Source of the DNA: an uncultured Clostridia bacterium
Lineage (GTDB): Bacteria > Bacillota > Peptococcia > Peptococcales > Peptococcaceae
DNA: 32,205 nucleotides
Assembly: GCA_944391285.1 (NCBI GenBank)
Contig: CALXSY010000020.1
Span: 1-32,205 of the forward strand
Direction: 5' to 3'
The position numbers and the translations under genes are program-made. Below the pieces are notes generated by a model. That model had not been told where the DNA came from, ran no database searches, and saw only the letters and a list, made by a program, of their open reading frames with translations. Every line of letters starts with the position of its first letter. Within the stretch, counting starts at the first letter, position 1. Below are positions 24,013 to 30,471 of the stretch, piece by piece.

Positions 24013-25312
24013 ATGGATCAAGTAAGTGTCAATATTTTCAGTGCCTTTTTCGAATATTTTTGTCTGTGGCTGTTCTTTTACTGGGTTTTTGGCAGAAAAG
24101 AAAGTATTTCCAAGAAATATTATTGGTCGGTCAATTTGTTAATGCCTGTTTATTGTTTCTTTTTATCATCATATGTGGCAAACTTTACTTTGCGCAGTAT
24201 TCTTTATGTGCTTTCGATTATTTTACCGGCAACAATGTTTAACGGCAAAATGCGCAATAAATTATCCTTTGGCGTAATTTATTTGGTTATCCAAATGATT
24301 TGCGAAATGTTAGTGTCGATGATTTTGCTTAAAGTCCATCAAGTGACAGTCATACCTTTTGCGGCGGAGGTTTATGCCGTGGGGGTAGTTTATGTGAGAA
24401 TTTTATGCTTGTTTGTGACCGTCATAATGGCGGCGGTTTTAGCCCGCAAAAATTTGTTTGCTTTTACGGCAGATAAAACCCAATTAGCGCTTTTGCTTTT
24501 TATTCCTTTGGTGAGTATTTTCGTTATTTATATCCTTATGGACAATTTGCTAAAGCTGGAGCATTAGGGCTATTACCGCACTATAGCGGCGATTATCGGC
24601 ATACTTTTGGCGAATGGAGCTTTGTTTTATGTGCACAATGAGATCAACAAGCAGGCATTGCTAAAACGGCAGCTCAGCGAGCTTAACGCCATCCAAAAAA
24701 TGCAGGAAGAAAACTTGCTGAACTTAGAGGATAAAAATAAGGAAAATCGTCAGCTTTTACATGATGTGAAACATTATTTTCTGATTTTAAAGGGATATAT
24801 CCTCAATGAGGAAAAGCAAAAGGGGCTTGATTATATTGACGGTTTGTTGGAAGAGATAGAAGAAAAGCATTTTACATTGACCGGCAACGGCATCATTGAC
24901 ACCTTGCTTTCCTTTAAGAGCATGCAGGCGAAAAAGAAAGGTATAGTAATTCATTATTCTGTTTTTTTTAGCGGAAACAAATGTTGCCGCAACAGATATT
25001 GCCTTGATTTTAGCCAATGCTTTGGACAATGCCATTGAAGCCACTGCCAAGATAACTGATGAAGCGCGAAAAAGCATCAGACTTTCTTTGTTAAACAGAG
25101 GCAATCATTTGAAGATAGAAGTGGTTAATCCCATCTCTAAGCCCTTAAACTTAAAAAATAATACCCTGCAATCTACCAAATTCGATAAAACCGCTCACGG
25201 CTTCGGCTTAAAAAATATTCAAAGCCTTGCGCAAAAAAATAACGGTGAAATGTTCATTTCCTGTGCCGGTCAAGAGTTTAAACTTACGGTTATTTTAACA
25301 AATAAAAAATAA
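24013..25312 (+). pseudogene. AgrC-type sensor histidine kinase, broken by amber codon and frameshift
   Basis: The gene spans 1300 nt. An N-terminal membrane domain of five or six segments (24013-24564) ends at an in-frame TAG at 24565-24567. The same frame continues with one more membrane segment, a coiled coil and the phosphoacceptor region RQLLHDVKHYFLILKGY. A one-base shift follows at a run of eight T (24962-24969): with seven T the frame would continue as VFLAETNVAATDIALILANA, through the N-box LANALDNAIEA and the G-box GFGLKNI, to the stop at 25312. Removing one T gives 432 codons plus stop, the normal AgrC length. Two lesions suggest decay. Readthrough plus slippage, or phase variation at T8, cannot be excluded. 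It would otherwise signal to the LytTR regulator. Confidence 0.85.
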
Positions 25313-25387
25313 GAAAGTTGCGGCGGGAAAAATACCGGCACTGTTAAGAGAAGGCTTAGCAGTACCTTTTTTGGAAGACGAGGTCAT

Positions 25388-25417
25388 TGGTTACATAATG
25401 CAGGTTATTGGTTACAC
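25388..25417 (+). promoter_or_regulatory. LytTR-type direct repeat upstream of the 25510 gene
   Basis: TTGGTTACA occurs at 25388-25396 and again at 25409-25417, with a 12-bp spacer and 21-bp period. The identity extends upstream: 14 of 15 bases match between 25382-25396 and 25403-25417. The right copy ends 6 bp before the -35 at 25424, the same spacing as at 18942/18949. The likely ligand is the LytTR protein at 23253. Confidence 0.75.
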
Positions 25418-25423
25418 TTGTGT

Positions 25424-25451
25424 TGAGGAGAGAAATAATTTATGCTAAAAT
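25424..25451 (+). promoter_or_regulatory. Promoter of the 25510 gene
   Basis: TTGAGG (25424-25429), a 16-bp spacer and TAAAAT (25446-25451) with an upstream TGC, giving the extended -10 TGCTAAAAT. It is weaker than the promoter at 18949, as expected for one that needs the upstream LytTR-type site. Confidence 0.6.
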
Positions 25452-25509
25452 ATTAATAAGAAAGGCTTTTTTATGGCTAAAGCAGTTTAATTTAAGGAGG
25501 GTGGAGTTT

Positions 25510-26361
25510 ATGAAAAAATACCTTATGATAGTGGTGTTAGCCATCTTTTTGGCAGCAGGGGCAGCTGCTCCGGCTCAAGCAGCACAAAATGTGACCGTAA
25601 CGCTGCCGACTTTTTCCGTCACCTTAAATGGCTACCAGATGGTGCCGGAATATGATCAATATCCGCTAATTGTCTACAAGGACATCACCTATTTTCCCAT
25701 GACCTATCATTATGCCGGCTTTTTGGGCTTAGAGATAAATTGGGCAGATTACACCTTGAGTGTTAATAAAACAGACGCTACCAGCAAAAGATTGCGTTGG
25801 TATGAACAAACCGAGAAAAATAAGCTTTCCCAGACTGCCAGCCTTGCATCCTTTAATGTCGTGGTAAATGGTGAGGTAATTGATAACAGCAAAGAAAAAT
25901 ATCCCCTGCTTTTGTTCCGTGATGTTACTTATTTCCCTCTGACCTGGCGCTTTGCCGTAGATGAATTTGGCTGGGATTATACCTTTGATATGGAGCAAGG
26001 ATTACAAATTGCCAGCAAGCTGTTATTCGTCGAGGAAGATCAATATGTTATCGGTGGCAATTTAACGGTTGGTTTTCCTCATAGTACTTGGAATGAACAG
26101 TATAAATTCACCGTTTATCAAGACAGTGAAAAAGTAAAGACCTTTAGCGTAAAAGAAGATCTGGTGGGGAGCGGGGATTATTATTTTCATGAGCAAGCAG
26201 ATGAAAATGGTTTTATGCAAAACCCTCACACTGCCCGCATAGAAGGCAATATTTTATTTTTACCCTGCGTGCGGCAAGATAGCAATGCAGATAAAAAAAA
26301 TGTCCTGCTGGAAATAGATTTAGATCAAGGAAAGGTAGTCAATAAAACAAAAGTGGATTAA
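25510..26361 (+). CDS. Exported protein with two YPLLLFRDVTYFPLT-type repeats
   Basis: A 283-residue exported protein. The frame is open from 25408, but the ATG at 25510 follows AAGGAGGGTGGAG and starts the signal peptide MKKYLMIVVLAIFLAAGAAA (cleavage near AQAA). Two stalk-like repeats are clear: QYPLIVYKDITYFPMTYHY and KYPLLLFRDVTYFPLTWRF, the second followed by FGWDYTFDMEQGL. It is a paralogue of the protein at 22184, whose repeats have the same spacing and the same VTLPxFxVTxNG opening. The C-terminal 120 residues differ between the two. It has its own promoter with the LytTR-type direct repeat, so it is a predicted target of the regulator at 23253. No terminator with a long stem was seen after it. 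Confidence 0.87.
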   Translation: MKKYLMIVVLAIFLAAGAAAPAQAAQNVTVTLPTFSVTLNGYQMVPEYDQYPLIVYKDITYFPMTYHYAGFLGLEINWADYTLSVNKTDATSKRLRWYEQTEKNKLSQTASLASFNVVVNGEVIDNSKEKYPLLLFRDVTYFPLTWRFAVDEFGWDYTFDMEQGLQIASKLLFVEEDQYVIGGNLTVGFPHSTWNEQYKFTVYQDSEKVKTFSVKEDLVGSGDYYFHEQADENGFMQNPHTARIEGNILFLPCVRQDSNADKKNVLLEIDLDQGKVVNKTKVD

Positions 26362-26440
26362 TCCATGGGAAAACAAAGCAAGAAATAAGCTTTTGCCGCA
26401 GAGATTAAGCAAAAAAAGAGCGGTATATAATATTTTGCCC

Positions 26441-26469
26441 TTGCAAGTCGGGCGGAGATTTGGTATAGT
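26441..26469 (+). promoter_or_regulatory. Promoter of the MATE leader and gene
   Basis: TTGCAA (26441-26446), a 17-bp spacer and TATAGT (26464-26469). Transcription would start near 26476 and give a leader of about 148 nt before the MATE start codon. Confidence 0.65.
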
Positions 26470-26490
26470 ATTAGCGAATAAATAAGTCAT

Positions 26491-26610
26491 CGGAGGACAG
26501 TACACCGTAGTGTAGGGGATAGTAAGCGTAATGCTTGCAGGCCGCCTGTCAGATAAGATGCCGAGTGAGCTCGGAAAAAGGCTGTTAAAATGCCGCAAAT
26601 AAATTATTTG
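26491..26610 (+). promoter_or_regulatory. Structured 5' leader, candidate riboswitch upstream of a MATE gene
   Basis: The leader can fold into a closed multi-helix unit. GACAG (26496-26500) pairs with CTGTC (26546-26550) and encloses two hairpins: TACAC/GTGTA (26501-26505 with 26510-26514, loop CGTA) and AAGC/GCTT (26524-26527 with 26533-26536, loop GTAAT). Downstream are CCGAG/CTCGG (26561-26565 with 26570-26574) and CAAATAA/TTATTTG (26596-26602 with 26604-26610), the last ending 2 nt before the AGGAGG site. Such an arrangement suits ligand control of translation. I could not match it to a known class by eye. The guanidine-IV (mepA motif) class, known upstream of MATE genes in Clostridia, is the first one to test. 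Confidence 0.5.
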
Positions 26611-26623
26611 TCAGGAGGAAATT

Positions 26624-27449
26624 ATGAATTCAGAAGTTTTTGCTACCCTCGCACCTACTAAGCTTTTCTGGCGCTGTGCTCTCCCTTCAATGATAACGAT
26701 GGTTTTCGGTGCTTTGTATCAGATTGCCGACGGTATTTTTGTCGGGCGCTTTATCGGCGAAGATGCTTTGGCGGCGGTCAATCTGATCATGCCGATCATT
26801 ATGATGGTCTTTGCTTTTTCCAATATGCTGGCGACCGGAGCGTCGGTGCGGATTGCGGTTTTTTTGGGCGAGAAAAAAAGAGCTGAGGCGGCGCAGGTTT
26901 TTTCTTTTATCCTTAAAACGATCTTTTTTGTTTCGCTTATTTTAGGACTAATCGGCTTTTTCTTTGCCGAAAGCTTTGTTCGGCTTCTCTCTCCGGGAGC
27001 AAGCGAGACGGCAATAAAATACGGCATAACATATATTAGAATATATGCCGTATTTTCGTCCCTTTTGCCTATCTATTTCGCGACCGACAACTTTCTTAGG
27101 CTCTGCGGCAAAGAAAAAGTGAGCATGTGGCTGGGAATTGGCACCCAGGGAATAAATATTATTTTGGATGCCATCCTCATCGCCGGCTTGGGGCAAGGTG
27201 TGTGGGCGGCAGCGTTTACCAGCTGCTTGGCAATCGTCTTAGGTTCTGTCATCAGCCTTTGGATGTTTCGGGGCAATTGTTTTTCCGTGCCTCTTTCTGG
27301 GGCTGCTGACACCCATCTGGCAGCTCAACGGAGTTTGGCTGACTGCGGTGGCGGCCAGCGCGGCAAGTGCCGTTTTAGCCGTATTTTTAGCCTTAACGCT
27401 GAAAATGAGCTTAAGGACGGGCAACGAAGCTTTAGTTTTTGGATATTGA
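26624..27449 (+). pseudogene. MATE-family efflux transporter with internal deletion
   Basis: Codons 1 to about 217 are a normal N-terminal half of a MATE (MepA/NorM-like) multidrug exporter, with MNSEVFATLAPTKLFWRCAL and SMITMVFGALYQIADGIFVG at the start. After WMFRG (about 27272) the reading frame becomes senseless. From 27273 the +1 frame reads AIVFPCLFLGLLTPIWQLNG, then VWLTAVAASAASAVLAVFLA, and stops at 27447-27449, which is the C-terminal end of the same family. About 58 codons remain there. MATE proteins have about 450 residues, so roughly 170 codons, probably membrane segments 7 to 10, are missing and the join is out of frame. The product should be non-functional. The ribosome binding site (AGGAGG) and upstream leader are intact. 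Confidence 0.85.
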
Positions 27450-27452
27450 CAA

Positions 27453-27486
27453 AAAAGAGGCTGCCTTTTGAAAGGCAGCCTCTTTT
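27453..27486. terminator. Strong terminator after the MATE pseudogene
   Basis: A perfect 16-bp stem, AAAAGAGGCTGCCTTT (27453-27468) with its complement at 27471-27486, and a 2-nt centre, effectively a 4-nt loop. It works in both directions. Confidence 0.93.
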
Positions 27487-27560
27487 AACAGATAGGGCGA
27501 CAGTTCCGATTTTTAAATAAGCTTTTTCAAAAAACGCCAAAGGGTAATAGAGGATATTAG

Positions 27561-27583
27561 AAAAACTCCCTGTCTGGAGACAG
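27561..27583 (-). terminator. Probable terminator of the lipid operon
   Basis: On the minus strand CTGTC (27583-27579) pairs with GACAG (27574-27570), followed by GGAG and TTTTT (27565-27561). The stem is short, but it lies right after the decarboxylase stop. Confidence 0.5.
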
Positions 27584-27591
27584 AAAAACGA

Positions 27592-28413
27592 TTAATTCAG
27601 GGCATTGCCGATCCATTGACCCTGCAGAACCCGCACTTCCTCTTGGTGAAGGAGCTCAGCGCTGATTTCGTCTTTCAGATTTATCGTGCCCGGCTCAAAA
27701 AGCAGGATAATAGTAGAGCCGGCAAGCTCAAAATGTCCCTTTTCTGCACCTTTCACAAAACGGGTATTTTCGTGTTTGTTAAAAATGCCGCCGACCGCCA
27801 AGGCACCTATTTCGCACTGCACCACCGGTCCGAAATTTTTGGTCGTAAGCAAGCACCAGCTGCGCCGGTTGAGCACAAAAACCGGCACCTTTTCGCAGGC
27901 AATAGGCTGCACGCTGTGGAGCATGCCGGCAATATAATTATTCTTGGACAGATAGCCGTCGTCAATATAGCAGTAGCGATGGCAATCGGACACGCACAGC
28001 CGAAAGATTAAGCAGGTGCCGCCCAGATAATTTTCAGCCAGCTCTTCGTCCTGTAAAAAATCCCGCAGCCGATAGTGGGAATTTTTTAAAGAAAAACTGC
28101 TGTCTTCATTGATGGGAAAGGCGCTCAGCCAGCCGTCGCAGGGACTGATTAAATGTTTGGGTGCATAATCAACGTTGATATGCTCCCGCCTGCGGGCAAA
28201 GAAATCCCGAAACGAACGATAAGAAGCCTGCTCCTCGGGGGTTAGCTTAATATCATGCTTTTTAATATACCGCTTGATTAACGGCTTAGAATAACCGGAG
28301 TGGAGAAAACGGGTGATGGGGCGCTCTAAATGGGATTGCATAATTAGCTTTAAAAAGCAGCGTCCCAGCATATTGCTGTATAAAAAGGTGACTAATTTGG
28401 AATTGTTATTCAT
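27592..28413 (-). CDS. psd: Phosphatidylserine decarboxylase
   Basis: A 273-residue pyruvoyl enzyme that converts phosphatidylserine to phosphatidylethanolamine at the membrane. Family blocks are the SYRSFRDFFARR segment, LISPCDGWLSAFPI, VSDCHRYCYIDDGYLS and the self-cleavage motif in ELAGSTIILLFEPG. Cleavage before Ser233 in AGST (LGST or GGST in most relatives) would create the pyruvoyl group and the small alpha chain of about 41 residues. The length fits the longer Clostridium-type enzyme. The ATG overlaps the synthase stop by 4 nt (ATGA), with GGAGG upstream, so translation is coupled. It is the last gene of the three-gene lipid operon. Confidence 0.93.
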   Translation of the reverse strand: MNNNSKLVTFLYSNMLGRCFLKLIMQSHLERPITRFLHSGYSKPLIKRYIKKHDIKLTPEEQASYRSFRDFFARRREHINVDYAPKHLISPCDGWLSAFPINEDSSFSLKNSHYRLRDFLQDEELAENYLGGTCLIFRLCVSDCHRYCYIDDGYLSKNNYIAGMLHSVQPIACEKVPVFVLNRRSWCLLTTKNFGPVVQCEIGALAVGGIFNKHENTRFVKGAEKGHFELAGSTIILLFEPGTINLKDEISAELLHQEEVRVLQGQWIGNALN

Positions 28414-29030
28414 GCGATACCTCCGCTTAAAACGATGATAAAACCGGCAATGCCGGCGGTGAGCATTACGGTGATTCCTATAAGCTTAGGCTTTTTTAAT
28501 TGGAATGGCAAAAGAAAGGCTGCGGCGATGATTAAAAGCCCCCAGGAGGACAGTTTTTCCATGGGCAGGTTAAATTTAAAGCCTAAGCCCAGCAATAAAG
28601 GCAGCAAAAGCGCTGTGGAGGTAACCGGCAGTCCCAGATAAAATTCCCGGCGGGCAGAGGTTTGGCTTTGGCGCTCCTCTTCGTCCACATTGAACCACGC
28701 CAGGCGAATCAATGCGCAGAGCAGAAAGAGGGCGGAGACCAAAACGGAAAAAACTGTTTTTTCCGAGCAGTAGAGCACAATCAATGCCGGCAAAACGCCG
28801 AAGCTGATTAAATCGCTCAAGGAGTCAATTTGAATACCGAAGCGCTTTTCTGCTTTGGTGCGCTGTCTGGTTGCAGCGATTTTGCCGTCAAACATATCGC
28901 AAAATCCCGCAGCCGCTAAGCAGGCCAATGCCATTTTCAAATCAGCTCCGCTGATAAAAACAATGCCCAAAAAACCAAAAAATGTGCCGATGTAAGTTAA
29001 AATAACTGTGTAATTGTAATAACCAATCAT
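28410..29030 (-). CDS. pssA: CDP-alcohol phosphatidyltransferase, probable phosphatidylserine synthase
   Basis: A 206-residue membrane protein with about six hydrophobic segments that should join CDP-diacylglycerol and serine. It opens MIGYYNYTVILTYIGTFFG, like Bacillota type II synthases. The CDP-alcohol motif is present as Asp45, Asp48, Gly49, Ala52, Gly65, Asp69 and Asp73 (CDMFDGKIAATRQR, FGIQIDSLSD). The Arg that normally follows Ala52 (DGKIAR) is Ala53 here; an Arg occurs two residues later. The four catalytic aspartates are intact, so activity is plausible. The stop overlaps the decarboxylase start, confirming a PS-to-PE pathway. The ribosome binding site is AAGGAGG, and the VTT gene ends 16 bp upstream. 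Confidence 0.9.
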   Translation of the reverse strand: MIGYYNYTVILTYIGTFFGFLGIVFISGADLKMALACLAAAGFCDMFDGKIAATRQRTKAEKRFGIQIDSLSDLISFGVLPALIVLYCSEKTVFSVLVSALFLLCALIRLAWFNVDEEERQSQTSARREFYLGLPVTSTALLLPLLLGLGFKFNLPMEKLSSWGLLIIAAAFLLPFQLKKPKLIGITVMLTAGIAGFIIVLSGGIA

Positions 29031-29046
29031 ACTTTACCTCCTTAAA

Positions 29047-29625
29047 TTAAAGAACATTGGCAAAAAAGACGCTGTATAATAAAATGCACCAAGGCTTGGC
29101 CAGAATGACGATGGCAATAAATTTCCGTGCCGACATATCTATCAGCCCGGAAAAATAACAAAGGAAATCGTCCGGGGCTAAGGGCAGAAGAATTGCCAGA
29201 AATAAAACTACGGTGTAGCTTTTGCTTTGGTTGATCTTGGCAATGTAGCGGTCGTATTTTTTGAGCGAAATCATCTTAGTGACTAAAGGACTGCCGAAAC
29301 GCTTGGCCAGCCAATAAGCGGCAATAGACCCGGCGCTGATGCCGATATAATTGATCCAAAAGCCGCCGGCAGAGCCGAAGAGCGCTGCTCCGACTATACA
29401 GCCGGTAAAGCCGGGCAAAACCGGCAGCACCACCTGGAGCATTTGGATGAGGGCAAGAACGACCGGCGCCCAGATGCCGAAGGAGGATATATAGCTTTTA
29501 AGACTTGCCGCTGAGTTGAAATGTCCGCCCAGCCAGCCGTTTAAGATGACAAACAGTGACAGGGCTAATAAAGCGATGAGACCGGCGAAGGTTGTATATT
29601 TGATAAAACTCTCTTTGGTGTACAT
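29047..29625 (-). CDS. TVP38/TMEM64-family (VTT domain) membrane protein
   Basis: A 192-residue membrane protein of the DedA/VTT superfamily. Family marks are the re-entrant region with LQVVLPVLPGFTGCIVGAAL, the FGSAGGFWINYIGISAGSIA stretch, AYWLAKRFG, and the second re-entrant block LPLAPDDFLCYFSGL. About five or six hydrophobic segments are visible. Members of this superfamily are lipid scramblases or flippases: eukaryotic TMEM41B and VMP1 move phosphatidylserine and other phospholipids, and bacterial DedA proteins move polyprenyl phosphate or phosphatidylethanolamine. Being the first gene of an operon that makes PS and PE points to redistribution of these lipids across the membrane. That link is inferred. 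The start has AAGGAGG. Confidence 0.9.
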   Translation of the reverse strand: MYTKESFIKYTTFAGLIALLALSLFVILNGWLGGHFNSAASLKSYISSFGIWAPVVLALIQMLQVVLPVLPGFTGCIVGAALFGSAGGFWINYIGISAGSIAAYWLAKRFGSPLVTKMISLKKYDRYIAKINQSKSYTVVLFLAILLPLAPDDFLCYFSGLIDMSARKFIAIVILAKPWCILLYSVFFANVL

Positions 29626-29666
29626 AAAATTCCTCCTTAGCTTTGATGATTATAAGTATAAAGGGT

Positions 29667-29708
29667 AAATCTTAATTTTCGCCGCGGAAATTTATGAAGA
29701 AATCTTAA
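29667..29708. promoter_or_regulatory. Direct repeats between the lipid operon and the two-component genes
   Basis: AAATCTTAA occurs at 29667-29675 and 29700-29708, 33 bp apart (about three helical turns). Each is followed by a T-rich stretch and then GC-rich CGCCGC or GCGGC. They lie between divergent starts at 29625 and 29776. OmpR-type regulators bind direct repeats, so autoregulation and control of the lipid genes are possible. Minus-strand -10-like sequences TATACT (29660-29655) and TATAAT (29654-29649) are close by. Confidence 0.45.
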
Positions 29709-29747
29709 ATTTTTGCGGCTTTGCTTTTGCTTTTGGCAAATTGATGA

Positions 29748-29753
29748 TATAAT
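29748..29753 (+). promoter_or_regulatory. -10 element of the two-component operon
   Basis: A perfect TATAAT lies 22 bp before the ATG at 29776. No good -35 is found at 16-18 bp, only T-rich TTTTGC at 29725-29730, so this promoter may need activation. Confidence 0.5.
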
Positions 29754-29775
29754 CAGGGTAAAGGGAGGTGCGGAG

Positions 29776-30471
29776 ATGGACGGAAAAAAGATATTATTTG
29801 CTGATGATGATCCTCAGATTAGAGAGGCTTTGAGTTTATTGCTGAATGCAGAAGGCTACGAAACTTTGGAAGCTTCCTGCGGCAAGGAAGTATTGGAGTT
29901 AATGGATCATACTGTGGATTTGGTAATTTTGGATGTGATGATGCCGGAGATGAGCGGCTATGCAGTTTGTGCCGAGCTGCGCAAGCGCTATACGGTGCCG
30001 ATTATGTTTCTGACGGCGAAATCTCAGGACTCGGACAAAACCTTGGGCTTTTCTTTAGGCGGCGATGATTATTTGGTCAAGCCCTTTTCCTATAATGAGC
30101 TGATCAACCGGGTTAAAGCCATTTTGCGGCGCTATTATGTCTATGGGGCAAAAACCGCTGAGCCCAATCAGGTTATTCATTGCTGCGGGAATATTGAAAT
30201 CGACACCAACCGTTCGACAGTCAAGGCAGACGGTAAGGAAGTTATTTTAACGGATATCGAATATCGGATTTTAGTGCTTTTGGCAACGCACCGGCAGCGG
30301 ATTTACTCAGCGCAAAACATTTACGAAATCATCTGGAATGAGCCCTATACTTATTCTTCGACCAACACAGTTATGGTTCATATCCGCAATATTCGCCGCA
30401 AATTAGGCGATGATTCGCAAAACAGCCACACTATTCGCACCGTCTGGGGAAAGGGGTATCGTATTGAATAA
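29776..30471 (+). CDS. OmpR/PhoB-family response regulator
   Basis: A 231-residue two-component regulator. The receiver domain has the acidic pair Asp11/Asp12 (FADDDP), phosphoacceptor Asp53 in LVILDVMMPEMSG, the conserved Thr in MFLTAKS, and Lys in YLVKPFS. The winged-helix domain (about 130-231) ends with MVHIRNIRRKLGDDS and IRTVWGKGYRIE. The frame is open from 29713, but the ATG at 29776 has GGGAGGTG upstream and a natural start MDGKKILFADDD. Its stop overlaps the kinase start by 8 nt. The style is that of regulators that sense cell-envelope stress or antimicrobial peptides (VanR-like). Divergent lipid genes are possible targets. Confidence 0.94.
   Translation: MDGKKILFADDDPQIREALSLLLNAEGYETLEASCGKEVLELMDHTVDLVILDVMMPEMSGYAVCAELRKRYTVPIMFLTAKSQDSDKTLGFSLGGDDYLVKPFSYNELINRVKAILRRYYVYGAKTAEPNQVIHCCGNIEIDTNRSTVKADGKEVILTDIEYRILVLLATHRQRIYSAQNIYEIIWNEPYTYSSTNTVMVHIRNIRRKLGDDSQNSHTIRTVWGKGYRIE

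Noticed and set aside
19596-26361. Copper amine oxidase enzymes
   Set aside because: Only the N-terminal-like stalk domain repeats are present; there is no catalytic domain or topaquinone motif.
18913-27449. A complete Agr-type quorum system
   Set aside because: A LytTR regulator and an AgrC-like kinase are present, but no AgrB-type protease or cyclic-peptide precursor gene was found in the window.
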